A program made the translations under genes and the position numbers. Positions 8,861 through 17,338 of a stretch of 64,000 nt of DNA are shown here, piece by piece (the stretch's first letter is position 1; every line of letters starts with the position of its first letter). Under the pieces are notes generated by a model. It saw nothing but the letters and a program-made list of their open reading frames with translations. It was not told the DNA's origin and made no database searches. Source of the stretch: Methanobrevibacter sp. (lineage in GTDB: Archaea > Methanobacteriota > Methanobacteria > Methanobacteriales > Methanobacteriaceae); contig NZ_JAFQSO010000004.1 in assembly GCF_017409525.1 (NCBI RefSeq), positions 124,001 to 188,000 on the forward strand, read 5' to 3'.

Positions 8861-9886
8861 ATGACACCAAAGATAATGATAATTCTTGGTAGTGGTTCTG
8901 ATATTGCTGTTGCAGAAAAAGCAATGGATGTCTTAGACAAACTTGAGATACCATATAGTTTAAAAATTGCATCCGCTCACAGAACTCCTAATCTTATTCG
9001 TGAAATTGTCAGTCAAGCTAGTGATGCAGGAATTGAAGTGTTCATTGGAATAGCCGGTCTTGCAGCACATTTGCCTGGAGCTATTGCTGCCTATACTCCT
9101 AGACCTGTCATTGGAGTGCCGGTCGATGTTAAAACAGGAGGAATCGATGCTTTGCAATCTATTGTCCAGATGCCTTATCCGTCTCCTATTGCTACTGTTG
9201 GGATAGATAGGGGCGACAATGCCGCATTATTGGCCGCTCAATTCATAGCTCTTCACGATGATGATTTACGCCAAAAAATCATTGGATTAAGAAAGCAATA
9301 TGCATATAAAGTTTATTCAAGCAATGAAGAAATAGTTCAAAAAATAGATAGGCCATTTATCAAAAATGATTTTTTAAGAGTTAAAGACCTTAAAATCAAC
9401 GAAGTAAAAATCGATGAAGATTCAAAATCACATTGTAAAAATAAAGATGCTGAAGTGGCGATCATTGTTGGAAGGCAAACAGATTTACCTAAAGCTAAAA
9501 AACTCACTGTAATATTGGATAGGCTTAAAATTACTTATGATACTAAGGTTGTTTGTCCAATCAGGTCTAATAAAAAGTTCACTAATTATGTTAAGTCCAT
9601 GGAAAATGCTAAAATATTCATTGGAATCAGTTCCAACTCATCACAGGTCACAGGAGGAATTGTCGGAATTACTGATAGGCCAGTAATTGGAGTTCCATGT
9701 ACTAACGAGAATAACGATGATTACATGCTTACAACCGTAAGCATGCCACCAGGAGTACCTGTTGCAACTGTTGGAATAAACAATAGTAAGAATGCAGCAG
9801 TACTCACAGCAGAAATACTTGCTATTAGCAATCCACACATTACAGAGCTTTTAGATAAATTAAAAGACAAAAAAATTAACTTATAG
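8861..9886 (+). CDS. purE: PurE-type N5-CAIR mutase / AIR carboxylase, tandem two-domain
   Basis: Purine-pathway carboxylation enzyme. It contains two PurE units: domain 1 (residues ~1-150) with [15 protein letters not shown], the catalytic SAHRTP and [20 protein letters not shown]; domain 2 (~195-335) begins [14 protein letters not shown] and ends [18 protein letters not shown]. In domain 2 the SAHR motif is replaced by CPIR, so the active-site His is missing and the domain is probably not catalytic. A duplicated PurE of about this length is known from Methanobrevibacter smithii, which supports the organism guess. Start ATG 8861 follows AAGTGATTTG; the preceding TTG is in frame but less likely. 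The gene is followed 7 bp later by the UbiD gene. Confidence 0.93.
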   Translation: MTPKIMIILGSGSDIAVAEKAMDVLDKLEIPYSLKIASAHRTPNLIREIVSQASDAGIEVFIGIAGLAAHLPGAIAAYTPRPVIGVPVDVKTGGIDALQSIVQMPYPSPIATVGIDRGDNAALLAAQFIALHDDDLRQKIIGLRKQYAYKVYSSNEEIVQKIDRPFIKNDFLRVKDLKINEVKIDEDSKSHCKNKDAEVAIIVGRQTDLPKAKKLTVILDRLKITYDTKVVCPIRSNKKFTNYVKSMENAKIFIGISSNSSQVTGGIVGITDRPVIGVPCTNENNDDYMLTTVSMPPGVPVATVGINNSKNAAVLTAEILAISNPHITELLDKLKDKKINL

Positions 9887-9893
9887 TGATAAC

Positions 9894-11147
9894 ATGAAAA
9901 TTGATGGTAATAATGTAATAGAGATAACAGAAGAGCTTTCTGATGAATTTGAAGTAGCAAAGGTTTTAAGGAAATATCCAAAAGACACTGTTATTGTTAA
10001 AAATGTGAAAGGTTTTGACATGCCTGTTATTTCCGGAATTTGCAATACTAGGGATAAAATTGCCAAATCAATAAACTGCGAAGTGTCTGAAATTACCCAA
10101 AAGATTATTGATGCTATGGAAAAACCAATTAAGGTAGATAGATTCACAGATTTTGAAGAATATGACACTTCAGAAGTAAATCTAGATAAAATTCCAATTT
10201 TGACTCACTATAAGCGTGACGGTGGAGCTTATATAACTGCTGGCGTTGTTTTTGCACGAGACCCAGAAACAGGTATTCAAAATGCATCAATCCATAGGAT
10301 GATGGTTCTGGATGATAAAAGATTGGTTATTAGAATCGTCCCAAGAAATCTTTATACTTATTTTCAAAAAGCTCAAAAATTAGGTCAGGATCTGGAAATT
10401 GCAATAGCTATTGGTATGGATCCGGCTATTTTACTTGCCAGTACAACTTCCATTCCTATTGATTATGATGAAATGGATGTAGCTAATGCATTTAAAGGAG
10501 GCAACTTGGAATTAATTAAATGCGGCAATTTAAATGTACCTCAGGCCGATATTATCTTAGAGGGTAAAATTTCAGTAACCGAAACAGTTCCTGAAGGTCC
10601 TTTCGTTGATTTGACTGACACTTATGACATTATCCGTGACCAACCTATAATCAATTTGGAAACAATGCACATTAAAAAAGATGCAGTTTACCATGCAATT
10701 ATTCCAGCCGGATTTGAACATAAGCTATTACAAGGCCTTCCTCAAGAGCCAAGGATTTTTAAAGCTGTTAAAAATGCAGTTCCTACAGTTGAAAATGTCG
10801 TTTTGACTGAAGGGGGGTGTTGCTGGTTGCATGCAGTTGTATCCATTAGAAAACAGACTGAAGGCGACGGTAAAAATGCTATAATGGCCGCTCTTTCAGC
10901 TCACCCATCACTTAAGCATTGTGTCGTTGTCGATACCGATGTGGATGTATTTGACGCTGAAGATGTTGAATATGCAATATCAACACGCGTTAAAGGTGAC
11001 AGGGACATCATGATTGTTCCGAATGTAAGGGGTTCATCCTTGGATCCTGTTGCGGAAAGTGATGGAACAACTACAAAAATCGGTGTGGATGCAACTAAAT
11101 CACTTAAAACCTTAGAAAAATTCGAAAGAGTAAGTTTCGGCGAATAA
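9894..11147 (+). CDS. UbiD-family decarboxylase
   Basis: 417 aa prenyl-FMN-dependent decarboxylase family member. Typical motifs are [20 protein letters not shown] (about residues 99-118), [20 protein letters not shown] (about 134), [14 protein letters not shown] and the Glu-containing [12 protein letters not shown] (about 238). In archaea a UbiD homologue carries out the anhydromevalonate-phosphate decarboxylation of the modified mevalonate pathway. That role is possible here, but the window offers no other isoprenoid gene to support it. It is cotranscribed with purE judging by the 7-bp spacing. The stop lies 20 bp from the convergent dehydrogenase stop. Confidence 0.85.
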   Translation: MKIDGNNVIEITEELSDEFEVAKVLRKYPKDTVIVKNVKGFDMPVISGICNTRDKIAKSINCEVSEITQKIIDAMEKPIKVDRFTDFEEYDTSEVNLDKIPILTHYKRDGGAYITAGVVFARDPETGIQNASIHRMMVLDDKRLVIRIVPRNLYTYFQKAQKLGQDLEIAIAIGMDPAILLASTTSIPIDYDEMDVANAFKGGNLELIKCGNLNVPQADIILEGKISVTETVPEGPFVDLTDTYDIIRDQPIINLETMHIKKDAVYHAIIPAGFEHKLLQGLPQEPRIFKAVKNAVPTVENVVLTEGGCCWLHAVVSIRKQTEGDGKNAIMAALSAHPSLKHCVVVDTDVDVFDAEDVEYAISTRVKGDRDIMIVPNVRGSSLDPVAESDGTTTKIGVDATKSLKTLEKFERVSFGE

Positions 11148-11166
11148 ACTACTCTTAATCTTTTTT

Positions 11167-12408
11167 TTATTTGTTTAATTCGTATAAGTTACCATAGTTA
11201 TAAAGTGTAATGCCCTTTGGAACTTTATAGATTATGTCTTTTGTATCAAAAATAATAGGATTAGACATTTTTTTGCTGATTAACTCATAATCCGGATGTT
11301 TAAATTCATTATGGTCGCATAAGATAAGGATTAAGTCAGCATTTTCTAAAGCTTCAGATAAGCTTACAAAATTGTCTCTTTTGAGATGAGGGTCGTGTAT
11401 TGCGATTTCATAATCATTTTCGAGCTTAGATATTATCTCATAAGCGGGGCTTTCTCTATCATCACCAGTATTTCCTTTATAGGAAACACCTAAAACTGCG
11501 ATTTTACCTGCAGGAATTATTTTTTTAACGTATTCACATACAAAGTCAGGCATTGAATTGTTTGTGTCACGGGCCAGCTTAATTATTTTAGCTGTTTCAG
11601 GTGCTTTTGAATAGATAAAGTAAGGGTCAATCGCTAGGCAATGGCCTCCAACACCTGGGCCCGGAGAGTGCAGGTTCACTCTCGGATGCTTGTTTGCCAT
11701 TTTTATAACATCCAGTGCATTGACACCAATTTCAGCACAGATTTTTGCAAGTTCATTTGCAAGTGCAATGTTGACGTCTCTAAATGTATTCTCCATGCAT
11801 TTTGACAGTTCAGCGATTTTTGCTTCGGTAAGCATTATATTTCCTTCTACAAATTGCCTATATGCTTCACTAGCTTTAAGGGAGCATTCCGGTGTCACGC
11901 CTCCGATAATTCTGTCGTTGTGAACAAGCTCTTCTAATATTTTCCCTGGAAGAACCCTTTCCGGGCAATGTGCAAGATATAAATCTTCACCGATTGTAAA
12001 GCCTGCCTTTTCAAAAATAGGTTTGATAACCTCATCAGTTGACATTGGAGCCACTGTAGATTCAATGATGACTGTATTTCCTTTTTCTAAAAATGGAACT
12101 ATGGATTTGCATCCATTTATGACATAGCTCAAATCACAACTGTAGTTATCAATAACATAAGGGGTTGGTACTGTAATAATGAAAACATCCGCTTTTTCGG
12201 GTGTTAACGAAGCTTTGTATATATTTTTTTTCACAGATTTTTTAATAATTTTGGCTATTCCAGGCTCTTCAATGTGAATTATTCCCTTGTTTAGGTTATC
12301 AACTATTTCCTTGTTGACATCCACTCCAATAACTTCACAATGACTTCTTGAAAAAAGAGCTGCTGTTGGAAGTCCAATATATCCCTGACCAATAATACAT
12401 ACTTTCAT
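11167..12408 (-). CDS. Nucleotide-sugar dehydrogenase (UDP-ManNAc dehydrogenase type)
   Basis: About 413 aa. The NAD-binding start is KVCIIGQGYIGLPTAALFSR. Then come FIITVPTPYV, ESTVAPMSTDEV (about residue 115), the catalytic region GVGGHCLAIDPYFIY (about 250) with the active Cys, and AVLGVSYKGNTGDDRESPA. This is the WecC/WbpA group that oxidises UDP-N-acetyl-mannosamine or a related sugar to the uronate. A longer ORF starts at 12423, but ATG 12408, preceded by GGAGTTGTGATT, keeps the Rossmann start at the N-terminus. It is divergent from rfbD and marks the edge of the surface-polysaccharide locus. Confidence 0.85.
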   Translation of the reverse strand: MKVCIIGQGYIGLPTAALFSRSHCEVIGVDVNKEIVDNLNKGIIHIEEPGIAKIIKKSVKKNIYKASLTPEKADVFIITVPTPYVIDNYSCDLSYVINGCKSIVPFLEKGNTVIIESTVAPMSTDEVIKPIFEKAGFTIGEDLYLAHCPERVLPGKILEELVHNDRIIGGVTPECSLKASEAYRQFVEGNIMLTEAKIAELSKCMENTFRDVNIALANELAKICAEIGVNALDVIKMANKHPRVNLHSPGPGVGGHCLAIDPYFIYSKAPETAKIIKLARDTNNSMPDFVCEYVKKIIPAGKIAVLGVSYKGNTGDDRESPAYEIISKLENDYEIAIHDPHLKRDNFVSLSEALENADLILILCDHNEFKHPDYELISKKMSNPIIFDTKDIIYKVPKGITLYNYGNLYELNK

Positions 12409-12482
12409 AATCACAACTCCCATTTTAAATATTACATATAATATATATTAAATCATAATTATTAAACTTTTAAGGGATTATC

Positions 12483-13322
12483 ATGAAGATTTTAATTACA
12501 GGTTCCAACGGAATGTTGGGTCATGACCTAATAGAGGTCTTAAAGGACAAAAATGAATTGATTTTAACAACTTCCAAGACATTAGACATTACAGATAAAG
12601 ATAAGACAATCGATTTTATTTTAAAGAATAAGCCTGATGTTGTCATTAACTCAGCGGCATATACCGATGTTGACGGTTGTGAGACCAACCAGGATTTGGC
12701 TTATGCGGTCAATGGGGAAGGAGTTAAAAATTTAGCTCTAGCCTGCAGGGAAGTTGACTGTCCTTTGGTCCATGTGAGCACTGATTATGTATTCGATGGA
12801 AGTGCAAGAGACCCGATTGAAGAGGATGGCGAAATAGGTCCTATTAGTATCTATGGAAAAAGCAAGCTAAAAGGTGAAGAAGCCATTTTGGACATTCTTG
12901 ATAAGTATTTCATAGTAAGAACAGCATGGCTATATGGAATCAATGGTAAGAATTTCCCAAAGACAATGCTGGAGTTATCGAAAAATCACTCTGAAATTAC
13001 AGTTGTTTATGATGAAGTGGGAACTCCAACCTACACCCCTGATTTGGCTTATGGAATATCTCAGTTAATCGAGACAGATTTATATGGCATTTATCATTTG
13101 ACCAACTCCGGAAGCTGTTCATGGTGCGAGTTTGCTAAATACATCTTTGAAATTGCAGGCAAGGACGTTAATGTTGTTCCAGTTACAGCATCTGAATTTT
13201 CAAGGCCAGCACCAAGACCTCATTATTCAGTTTTAAAGAATAAGAAATGGATTGAAAGCGGATTTGAACCTTTAAGGGACTATAAAGAAGCCATAAGTGA
13301 ATATGTTGAGCTGATTAAATGA
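12483..13322 (+). CDS. rfbD: dTDP-4-dehydrorhamnose reductase
   Basis: Last enzyme of dTDP-L-rhamnose synthesis. It is an extended short-chain dehydrogenase with MKILITGSNGMLGHDLIEVL, the DVVINSAAYTDVDGCE motif (about residue 60), VHVSTDYVFDG (about 99) and the catalytic YGKSKLKGE (about 124). 279 aa is typical. Its stop overlaps the ATG of the barnase-like gene (ATGA), so the toxin pair is translated from the same message. The other three rhamnose genes (A, C, B) follow only after the toxin/inhibitor pair. Confidence 0.92.
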   Translation: MKILITGSNGMLGHDLIEVLKDKNELILTTSKTLDITDKDKTIDFILKNKPDVVINSAAYTDVDGCETNQDLAYAVNGEGVKNLALACREVDCPLVHVSTDYVFDGSARDPIEEDGEIGPISIYGKSKLKGEEAILDILDKYFIVRTAWLYGINGKNFPKTMLELSKNHSEITVVYDEVGTPTYTPDLAYGISQLIETDLYGIYHLTNSGSCSWCEFAKYIFEIAGKDVNVVPVTASEFSRPAPRPHYSVLKNKKWIESGFEPLRDYKEAISEYVELIK

Positions 13323-13774
13323 ACAAAAAACTTGTATTTGTCTCAGTGCTTATAGTTGCATTTCTAGCTATTGGTGCTGTAAGTGCTGGGTTTTTTGATT
13401 TTCTAAACTTCGGCAATGATGATGATTCAAGTGATGTTCAGGTTGTTGAAGACGGAGAATATTGCACTGTTGATGAAGTGGCTGCGTATATTAAGGAATT
13501 CCATCATCTTCCAAGTAATTACATAACCAAAGAAGAGGCACGAAGCCTTGGTTGGCATGGAGGGCCTCTTAAGGATTATGCCCCTGGAAAAAGTATTGGC
13601 GGCGATGTATTTACCAATAGGCAACATGTTCTTCCGGACAGCGATTATGACTATATAGAATGTGATATTAATGCTAACGGAACAGCCCGTGGAGCCGAAA
13701 GAATAGTTTTCAATACAGGAGACTTCAGAGTTTACTACACTTCAGACCATTACAATACTTTTGAAGAGGTGTAA
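13319..13774 (+). CDS. Secreted barnase-family ribonuclease
   Basis: 151 aa. Residues 1-23 form a Sec-type signal peptide (KK, hydrophobic core, VSAG cleavage region), followed by an Asp-rich linker and a barnase domain (about 48-151). Every residue used by Bacillus barnase has a counterpart: K71 in NYITKEEARSLGW (K27), R101 in GGDVFTNR (R59), E114 in ECDIN (E73), R124 and R128 in ARGAERIVF (R83, R87) and H144 in TSDHYNTF (H102). So I expect an active guanyl-preferring endoribonuclease released outside the cell. Two cysteines (49, 115) could form a disulfide. The start overlaps the rfbD stop; the inhibitor gene follows after 3 bp. It lies in an otherwise biosynthetic polysaccharide operon. 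Confidence 0.88.
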   Translation: MNKKLVFVSVLIVAFLAIGAVSAGFFDFLNFGNDDDSSDVQVVEDGEYCTVDEVAAYIKEFHHLPSNYITKEEARSLGWHGGPLKDYAPGKSIGGDVFTNRQHVLPDSDYDYIECDINANGTARGAERIVFNTGDFRVYYTSDHYNTFEEV

Positions 13775-13777
13775 GAT

Positions 13778-14008
13778 TTGATTTTGGATGGTAGGCTGAT
13801 TAGCAAGGAGGGGCATGACTATTTGAGTGAAGCCTTAAATTTTCCGGATTACTATGGAAAAAATTTGGATGCCCTTTATGACTGCTTATGTGAAATTGAA
13901 GCTGATATTGAGTTAGTTAATGCAAATGTTGTTGATGAGGATATTATTGATACTTTTAAAGACGCTGCCAGCGAAAACGAGTTTTTAAATTTTGAAATTT
14001 CCTCATAA
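13778..14008 (+). CDS. Barstar-family ribonuclease inhibitor
   Basis: 76 aa (barstar is about 90), no signal peptide, so cytoplasmic. FPDYYGKNLDALYDCL (about residues 22-37) corresponds to the barnase-binding helix of barstar: D31 and D35 match barstar D35 and D39, Y25/Y26 match Y29/Y30, and W38 is replaced by Y34. D62 aligns with barstar E76. The start is a TTG at 13778 preceded by GAGGTG, which is part of the last codons of the RNase gene, so translation of the two is coupled. It should protect the producer from precursor RNase. A TATA-like stretch after it (about 14018-14045) suggests that rfbA has its own promoter. Confidence 0.85.
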   Translation: MILDGRLISKEGHDYLSEALNFPDYYGKNLDALYDCLCEIEADIELVNANVVDEDIIDTFKDAASENEFLNFEISS

Positions 14009-14071
14009 ACTTTTCTATTTTTTAAATAATCTTATTAATTATAAGAAATAAAATTCTATTAAGTGATTGTT

Positions 14072-14938
14072 ATGAAAGGTATAGTACTTGCAGGTGGTTC
14101 TGGAACTCGCCTTTACCCTATTACGAAAGCAGTTTCAAAGCAATTGTTGCCTTTATATGATAAACCAATGATTTATTATCCTATATCTGTTTTAATGCTT
14201 GCTGGGATTCGAGAAATATTGATAATATCAACTCCTCGTGATTTGCCCATGTATAAAGATTTACTAGGTGACGGAAGCAATTTCGGTGTTGAATTTTCAT
14301 ATGAAGTTCAGGAAAATCCAAATGGGCTTGCAGAAGCATTTATTATTGGTGAAGAGTTCATAGGCAATGATAATGTTGCTTTAATTTTAGGAGACAATAT
14401 ATTCCATGGTCACAGATTTTCTGAAATATTGGAAAGAGCTAAGGATCTTGATGAGGGTGCTGTGATATTTGGATACTTCACTAACAATCCCGAAGCGTTC
14501 GGGGTTGTTGAATTTGATGACGACTGGAATGTTTTGTCTGTAGAGGAAAAACCGGAAAAACCTAAGTCAAATTATATTGTACCTGGCCTTTATTTTTATG
14601 ATAATGATGTAATTGAAATAGCGAAAAACGTGAAACCTTCCGATAGGGGAGAAGTTGAAATTACATCAGTTAATGAAGAGTACCTCAAACGTGGAAAGCT
14701 TAAGGTAGAACTTTTAGGAAGGGGTATGGCCTGGCTTGACACAGGTACTCATGAGGGACTTTTAGAAGCTTCAAACTTTATTGAAACTATTCAAAAAAGA
14801 CAAGGATTGTATATAGCCTGTCTTGAAGAAATAGCTTATCTTAAAGGTTACATTGATGACGAAACGTTGTTGAAAACAGCCAATGAACTTAAAAAAACTG
14901 ATTATGGGCAATACTTATTTAAATTAGTTAAAAAGTGA
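14072..14938 (+). CDS. rfbA: Glucose-1-phosphate thymidylyltransferase
   Basis: First enzyme of dTDP-rhamnose synthesis (dTTP + glucose-1-P to dTDP-glucose). [20 protein letters not shown] marks the N-terminal nucleotidyltransferase loop. [16 protein letters not shown] and [11 protein letters not shown] (about residue 103) are characteristic, as is [18 protein letters not shown] near residue 216. The ORF extends to a GTG at 14063, but ATG 14072 in the context AAGTGATTGTTATG is the likely start, giving 288 aa. It is followed 4 bp later by rfbC. Confidence 0.93.
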   Translation: MKGIVLAGGSGTRLYPITKAVSKQLLPLYDKPMIYYPISVLMLAGIREILIISTPRDLPMYKDLLGDGSNFGVEFSYEVQENPNGLAEAFIIGEEFIGNDNVALILGDNIFHGHRFSEILERAKDLDEGAVIFGYFTNNPEAFGVVEFDDDWNVLSVEEKPEKPKSNYIVPGLYFYDNDVIEIAKNVKPSDRGEVEITSVNEEYLKRGKLKVELLGRGMAWLDTGTHEGLLEASNFIETIQKRQGLYIACLEEIAYLKGYIDDETLLKTANELKKTDYGQYLFKLVKK

Positions 14939-14942
14939 TTTT

Positions 14943-15503
14943 ATGGGAAAATTTAAATTTACTAAATTGGACATTGACGGAATGTTTACAGTAGAACCTA
15001 CCGTTTTTGAAGACAATAGGGGATACTTTATGGAATCTTATAATGAAAACGACTTTAAAGAGGCAGGTTATGATTTAACTTTTGTCCAGGACAATCAATC
15101 AAAGTCTTCTAAAGGAGTTTTAAGAGGACTGCACTTGCAAGTTAATTATCCTCAAGGAAAATTAGTTCGCGTAATTAAAGGAGAAGTGTTTGATGTCGGC
15201 GTTGATTTAAGGGCAGATTCACCTACTTACGGAAAATGGGCTGGTGCCATTTTATCTGAGGAAAATAAAAAGCAATTGTATATTCCTCCTAAATTCGCCC
15301 ACGGTTTTGTAGTTTTATCCGATGAAGCCGAATTCCAATATAAATGCACAGAATTTTATCATGGTGAAGATGAAAGCGGAATCATGTGGAATGATGAGGA
15401 CATTGCTATCGATTGGCCAATTGACGATATTGATGAAATTATATTGTCCGATAAGGATAAACAATGGAAGACTCTAAAAGAATCCCAAATCAAATACGAG
15501 TGA
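14943..15503 (+). CDS. rfbC: dTDP-4-dehydrorhamnose 3,5-epimerase
   Basis: 186-aa cupin-fold epimerase, third step of dTDP-rhamnose synthesis. FVQDNQSKSSKGVLRGLHLQ (about residues 42-61) contains the substrate-binding and catalytic His region. VFDVGVDLRADSPTYGKW and IPPKFAHGFVVLSD (about 118) are family signatures. The reading frame is tightly packed between rfbA and rfbB (4-bp gaps on both sides). Confidence 0.93.
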   Translation: MGKFKFTKLDIDGMFTVEPTVFEDNRGYFMESYNENDFKEAGYDLTFVQDNQSKSSKGVLRGLHLQVNYPQGKLVRVIKGEVFDVGVDLRADSPTYGKWAGAILSEENKKQLYIPPKFAHGFVVLSDEAEFQYKCTEFYHGEDESGIMWNDEDIAIDWPIDDIDEIILSDKDKQWKTLKESQIKYE

Positions 15504-15507
15504 TAGC

Positions 15508-16515
15508 ATGACTAAGATTTTAGTTACAGGTGGAGCGGGATTTATTGGAAGTAATTTTGTCAGGTATATGGTTAATAAGTATTCTGAATATGAAATTATA
15601 AACCTTGATGCATTGACATACTGCGGAAACCTAGAAAACTTGAAAGACATTGAAAATAAAGATAATTATTCATTTGTTAAGGGAGACATTAGGGATAAAT
15701 CTGTTGTAGATGATTTGGTAAAGCAATGTGATTATGTTATCAATTTCGCTGCTGAAAGTCATGTTGACAGAAGTATAGAGGATCCGGAAATTTTCATCAA
15801 GTCAAACGTTTTGGGAACACAGATTCTTTTGAATGCCGCTAAGGAGTTCGGCGTTGAGAAATACATCCAGATATCTACTGATGAAGTTTATGGAACTTTA
15901 GGAAAAACTGGTTATTTCACAGAAACCACTCCATTACAACCAAATAGTCCTTATTCAGCTTCTAAAGCCGGTGGAGATTTAATTACAAGGGCTTATGGAG
16001 AAACTTTTGACTTGCCGATAAATATTACCCGTTGCTCAAATAATTATGGACCTTATCAATTCCCTGAAAAATTGATTCCATTGATGATTTCAAATGCTTT
16101 GGAAGATAAGAAATTACCTATTTATGGGGATGGAAAAAATATTCGTGACTGGCTGCATGTTGCAGATCACTGTCAAGCTATTGACCTGGTTTTGCATGAA
16201 GGTAAGCTTGGTGATGTGTATAACATCGGTGGAAATAATGAAAAGGAGAATATTTATATTGTCAAATTGATTTTGGAGGAATTGGGAAAAGACGAATCAT
16301 TGATTGAATTTGTAACTGATAGGTTAGGGCATGACAGAAGATATGCAATCGATTCAACTAAAATTCAAAATGATTTGGGATGGTCTCCTAGCTATACTTT
16401 TGAAAAGGGTATTGAAGAGACAATCCAATGGTACTTGGATAATCAGGATTGGACAAATCAGGTAAAAAGCGGAGATTATCAAAAATATTATGAAAAAATG
16501 TACGGTGACAGATAG
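15508..16515 (+). CDS. rfbB: dTDP-glucose 4,6-dehydratase
   Basis: 335-aa extended SDR, second step of dTDP-rhamnose synthesis. Signatures: KILVTGGAGFIGSNFVRYM, NLDALTYCGNLENL (about residue 32), FAAESHVDRSI (about 80), the catalytic region STDEVYGTL and PYSASKAGGDLI (about 149). RCSNNYGPYQFPEKLIP and the C-terminal GHDRRYAIDSTKI are also typical. It is the last gene of the rhamnose block; an AT-rich stretch with a TATA-like box follows before the small membrane proteins. Confidence 0.93.
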   Translation: MTKILVTGGAGFIGSNFVRYMVNKYSEYEIINLDALTYCGNLENLKDIENKDNYSFVKGDIRDKSVVDDLVKQCDYVINFAAESHVDRSIEDPEIFIKSNVLGTQILLNAAKEFGVEKYIQISTDEVYGTLGKTGYFTETTPLQPNSPYSASKAGGDLITRAYGETFDLPINITRCSNNYGPYQFPEKLIPLMISNALEDKKLPIYGDGKNIRDWLHVADHCQAIDLVLHEGKLGDVYNIGGNNEKENIYIVKLILEELGKDESLIEFVTDRLGHDRRYAIDSTKIQNDLGWSPSYTFEKGIEETIQWYLDNQDWTNQVKSGDYQKYYEKMYGDR

Positions 16516-16665
16516 TTTTACACTTGAAATGCACCTCTATTTTTAAATAATATTTACTTTTTTGATTTTTTTTTTAAAAAATAATCATAAATTTTTTATT
16601 TTTTTTTATTTTCATTTATATTAGTTTTATTTATTTATCTAGTCATTTTTTTCCAAATAAGGATA

Positions 16666-16680
16666 CTTTTATATATTATT
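16666..16680 (+). promoter_or_regulatory. TATA-like box before the small membrane-protein pair
   Basis: CTTTTATATATTATT lies about 75-90 bp upstream of ATG 16756 in an AT-rich 240-bp gap with long T runs that probably also terminates rfbB. Composition-based call. Confidence 0.4.
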
Positions 16681-16755
16681 AATTCGTTAATATTCATTTG
16701 GAAATGGTTATTTTTGGGAAAGTTTTTTCCGATTTTAATGGGAAATGGTGATTGG

Positions 16756-17022
16756 ATGTTGGAGCAATATTTACCTTTTGTTGGCTTAATAATCTTTGGT
16801 AATATTGAAAATTTAGTTTTATCTTCTCAAGGTGTTGTGGCTGGAGTTAATCCTGTCAAACTTGGAATTGTAAGTATTTTGTGTGTTTCAATGTGGTTGA
16901 TTATTGGAACTTTCGGAACTCAACTCCTTATTAATTATGTTGATTTCATTGACTTCATTGGTGGGCTTGCAATATTTATTTTAGGTGCTCAGGCAATGGT
17001 TAAATCCATAAGGGGTGAATAA
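16756..17022 (+). CDS. Small three-helix membrane protein, copy 1 of a paralogous pair
   Basis: 88 aa from ATG 16756, which is preceded by GGTGATTGG; a longer TTG-started frame from 16714 is less likely. Three hydrophobic segments: about residues 5-24, 32-53 and 58-78. Conserved with the next gene: FGNIENLVL, WLIIGTFGT and FIGGLAIFILGAQAMVKSI. Charges: loop 2 is acidic (YVDFIDF) and the C-terminus basic (KSIRGE), which predicts N-out/C-in by the positive-inside rule. I do not recognise the family. The GN.EN motif and three-helix size recall half of a LysE/TerC/CadD-type 6TM transporter (inference). Confidence 0.75.
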   Translation: MLEQYLPFVGLIIFGNIENLVLSSQGVVAGVNPVKLGIVSILCVSMWLIIGTFGTQLLINYVDFIDFIGGLAIFILGAQAMVKSIRGE

Positions 17023-17023
17023 T

Positions 17024-17305
17024 TTGAGTTCAGATATCAAACAATTTTCTATTTTAATTGTTTTTGGTAACATTGAAAACTTGATTTTAGCCGCTCAGGG
17101 TGTTAATGCCCATGTAAATCCACTTGGATTGGCATGTTTAAGCTTAATTGCCGTTGTTTGTTGGTTTTTAATAGGTACTTTTGGTACAAAGGTGGCCATG
17201 AAATATGCAAGATATATTAATTTCATCGGCGGGCTTGCAATATTTATTTTAGGTGTTCAAGCGATGGTGGAATCCATTCCGGGCATGTTAGCATTTTTCC
17301 ATTAA
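17024..17305 (+). CDS. Small three-helix membrane protein, copy 2 of a paralogous pair
   Basis: About 93 aa, starting at TTG 17024 behind GGGGTGA; a GTG at 17015 is an alternative that overlaps the previous stop. It is closely similar to the preceding protein (FGNIENLIL, FLIGTFGT, FIGGLAIFILGVQAMVESI), but with reversed charge pattern: loop 2 is basic (KVAMKYARYINF) and the C-terminus has Glu instead of Lys/Arg. This predicts the opposite membrane orientation. Together the two could form an antiparallel heterodimer. Substrate unknown. Confidence 0.75.
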   Translation: MSSDIKQFSILIVFGNIENLILAAQGVNAHVNPLGLACLSLIAVVCWFLIGTFGTKVAMKYARYINFIGGLAIFILGVQAMVESIPGMLAFFH

Positions 17306-17338
17306 TTTAATTCTTTCACTGTTTCACTGTTGATTTTC

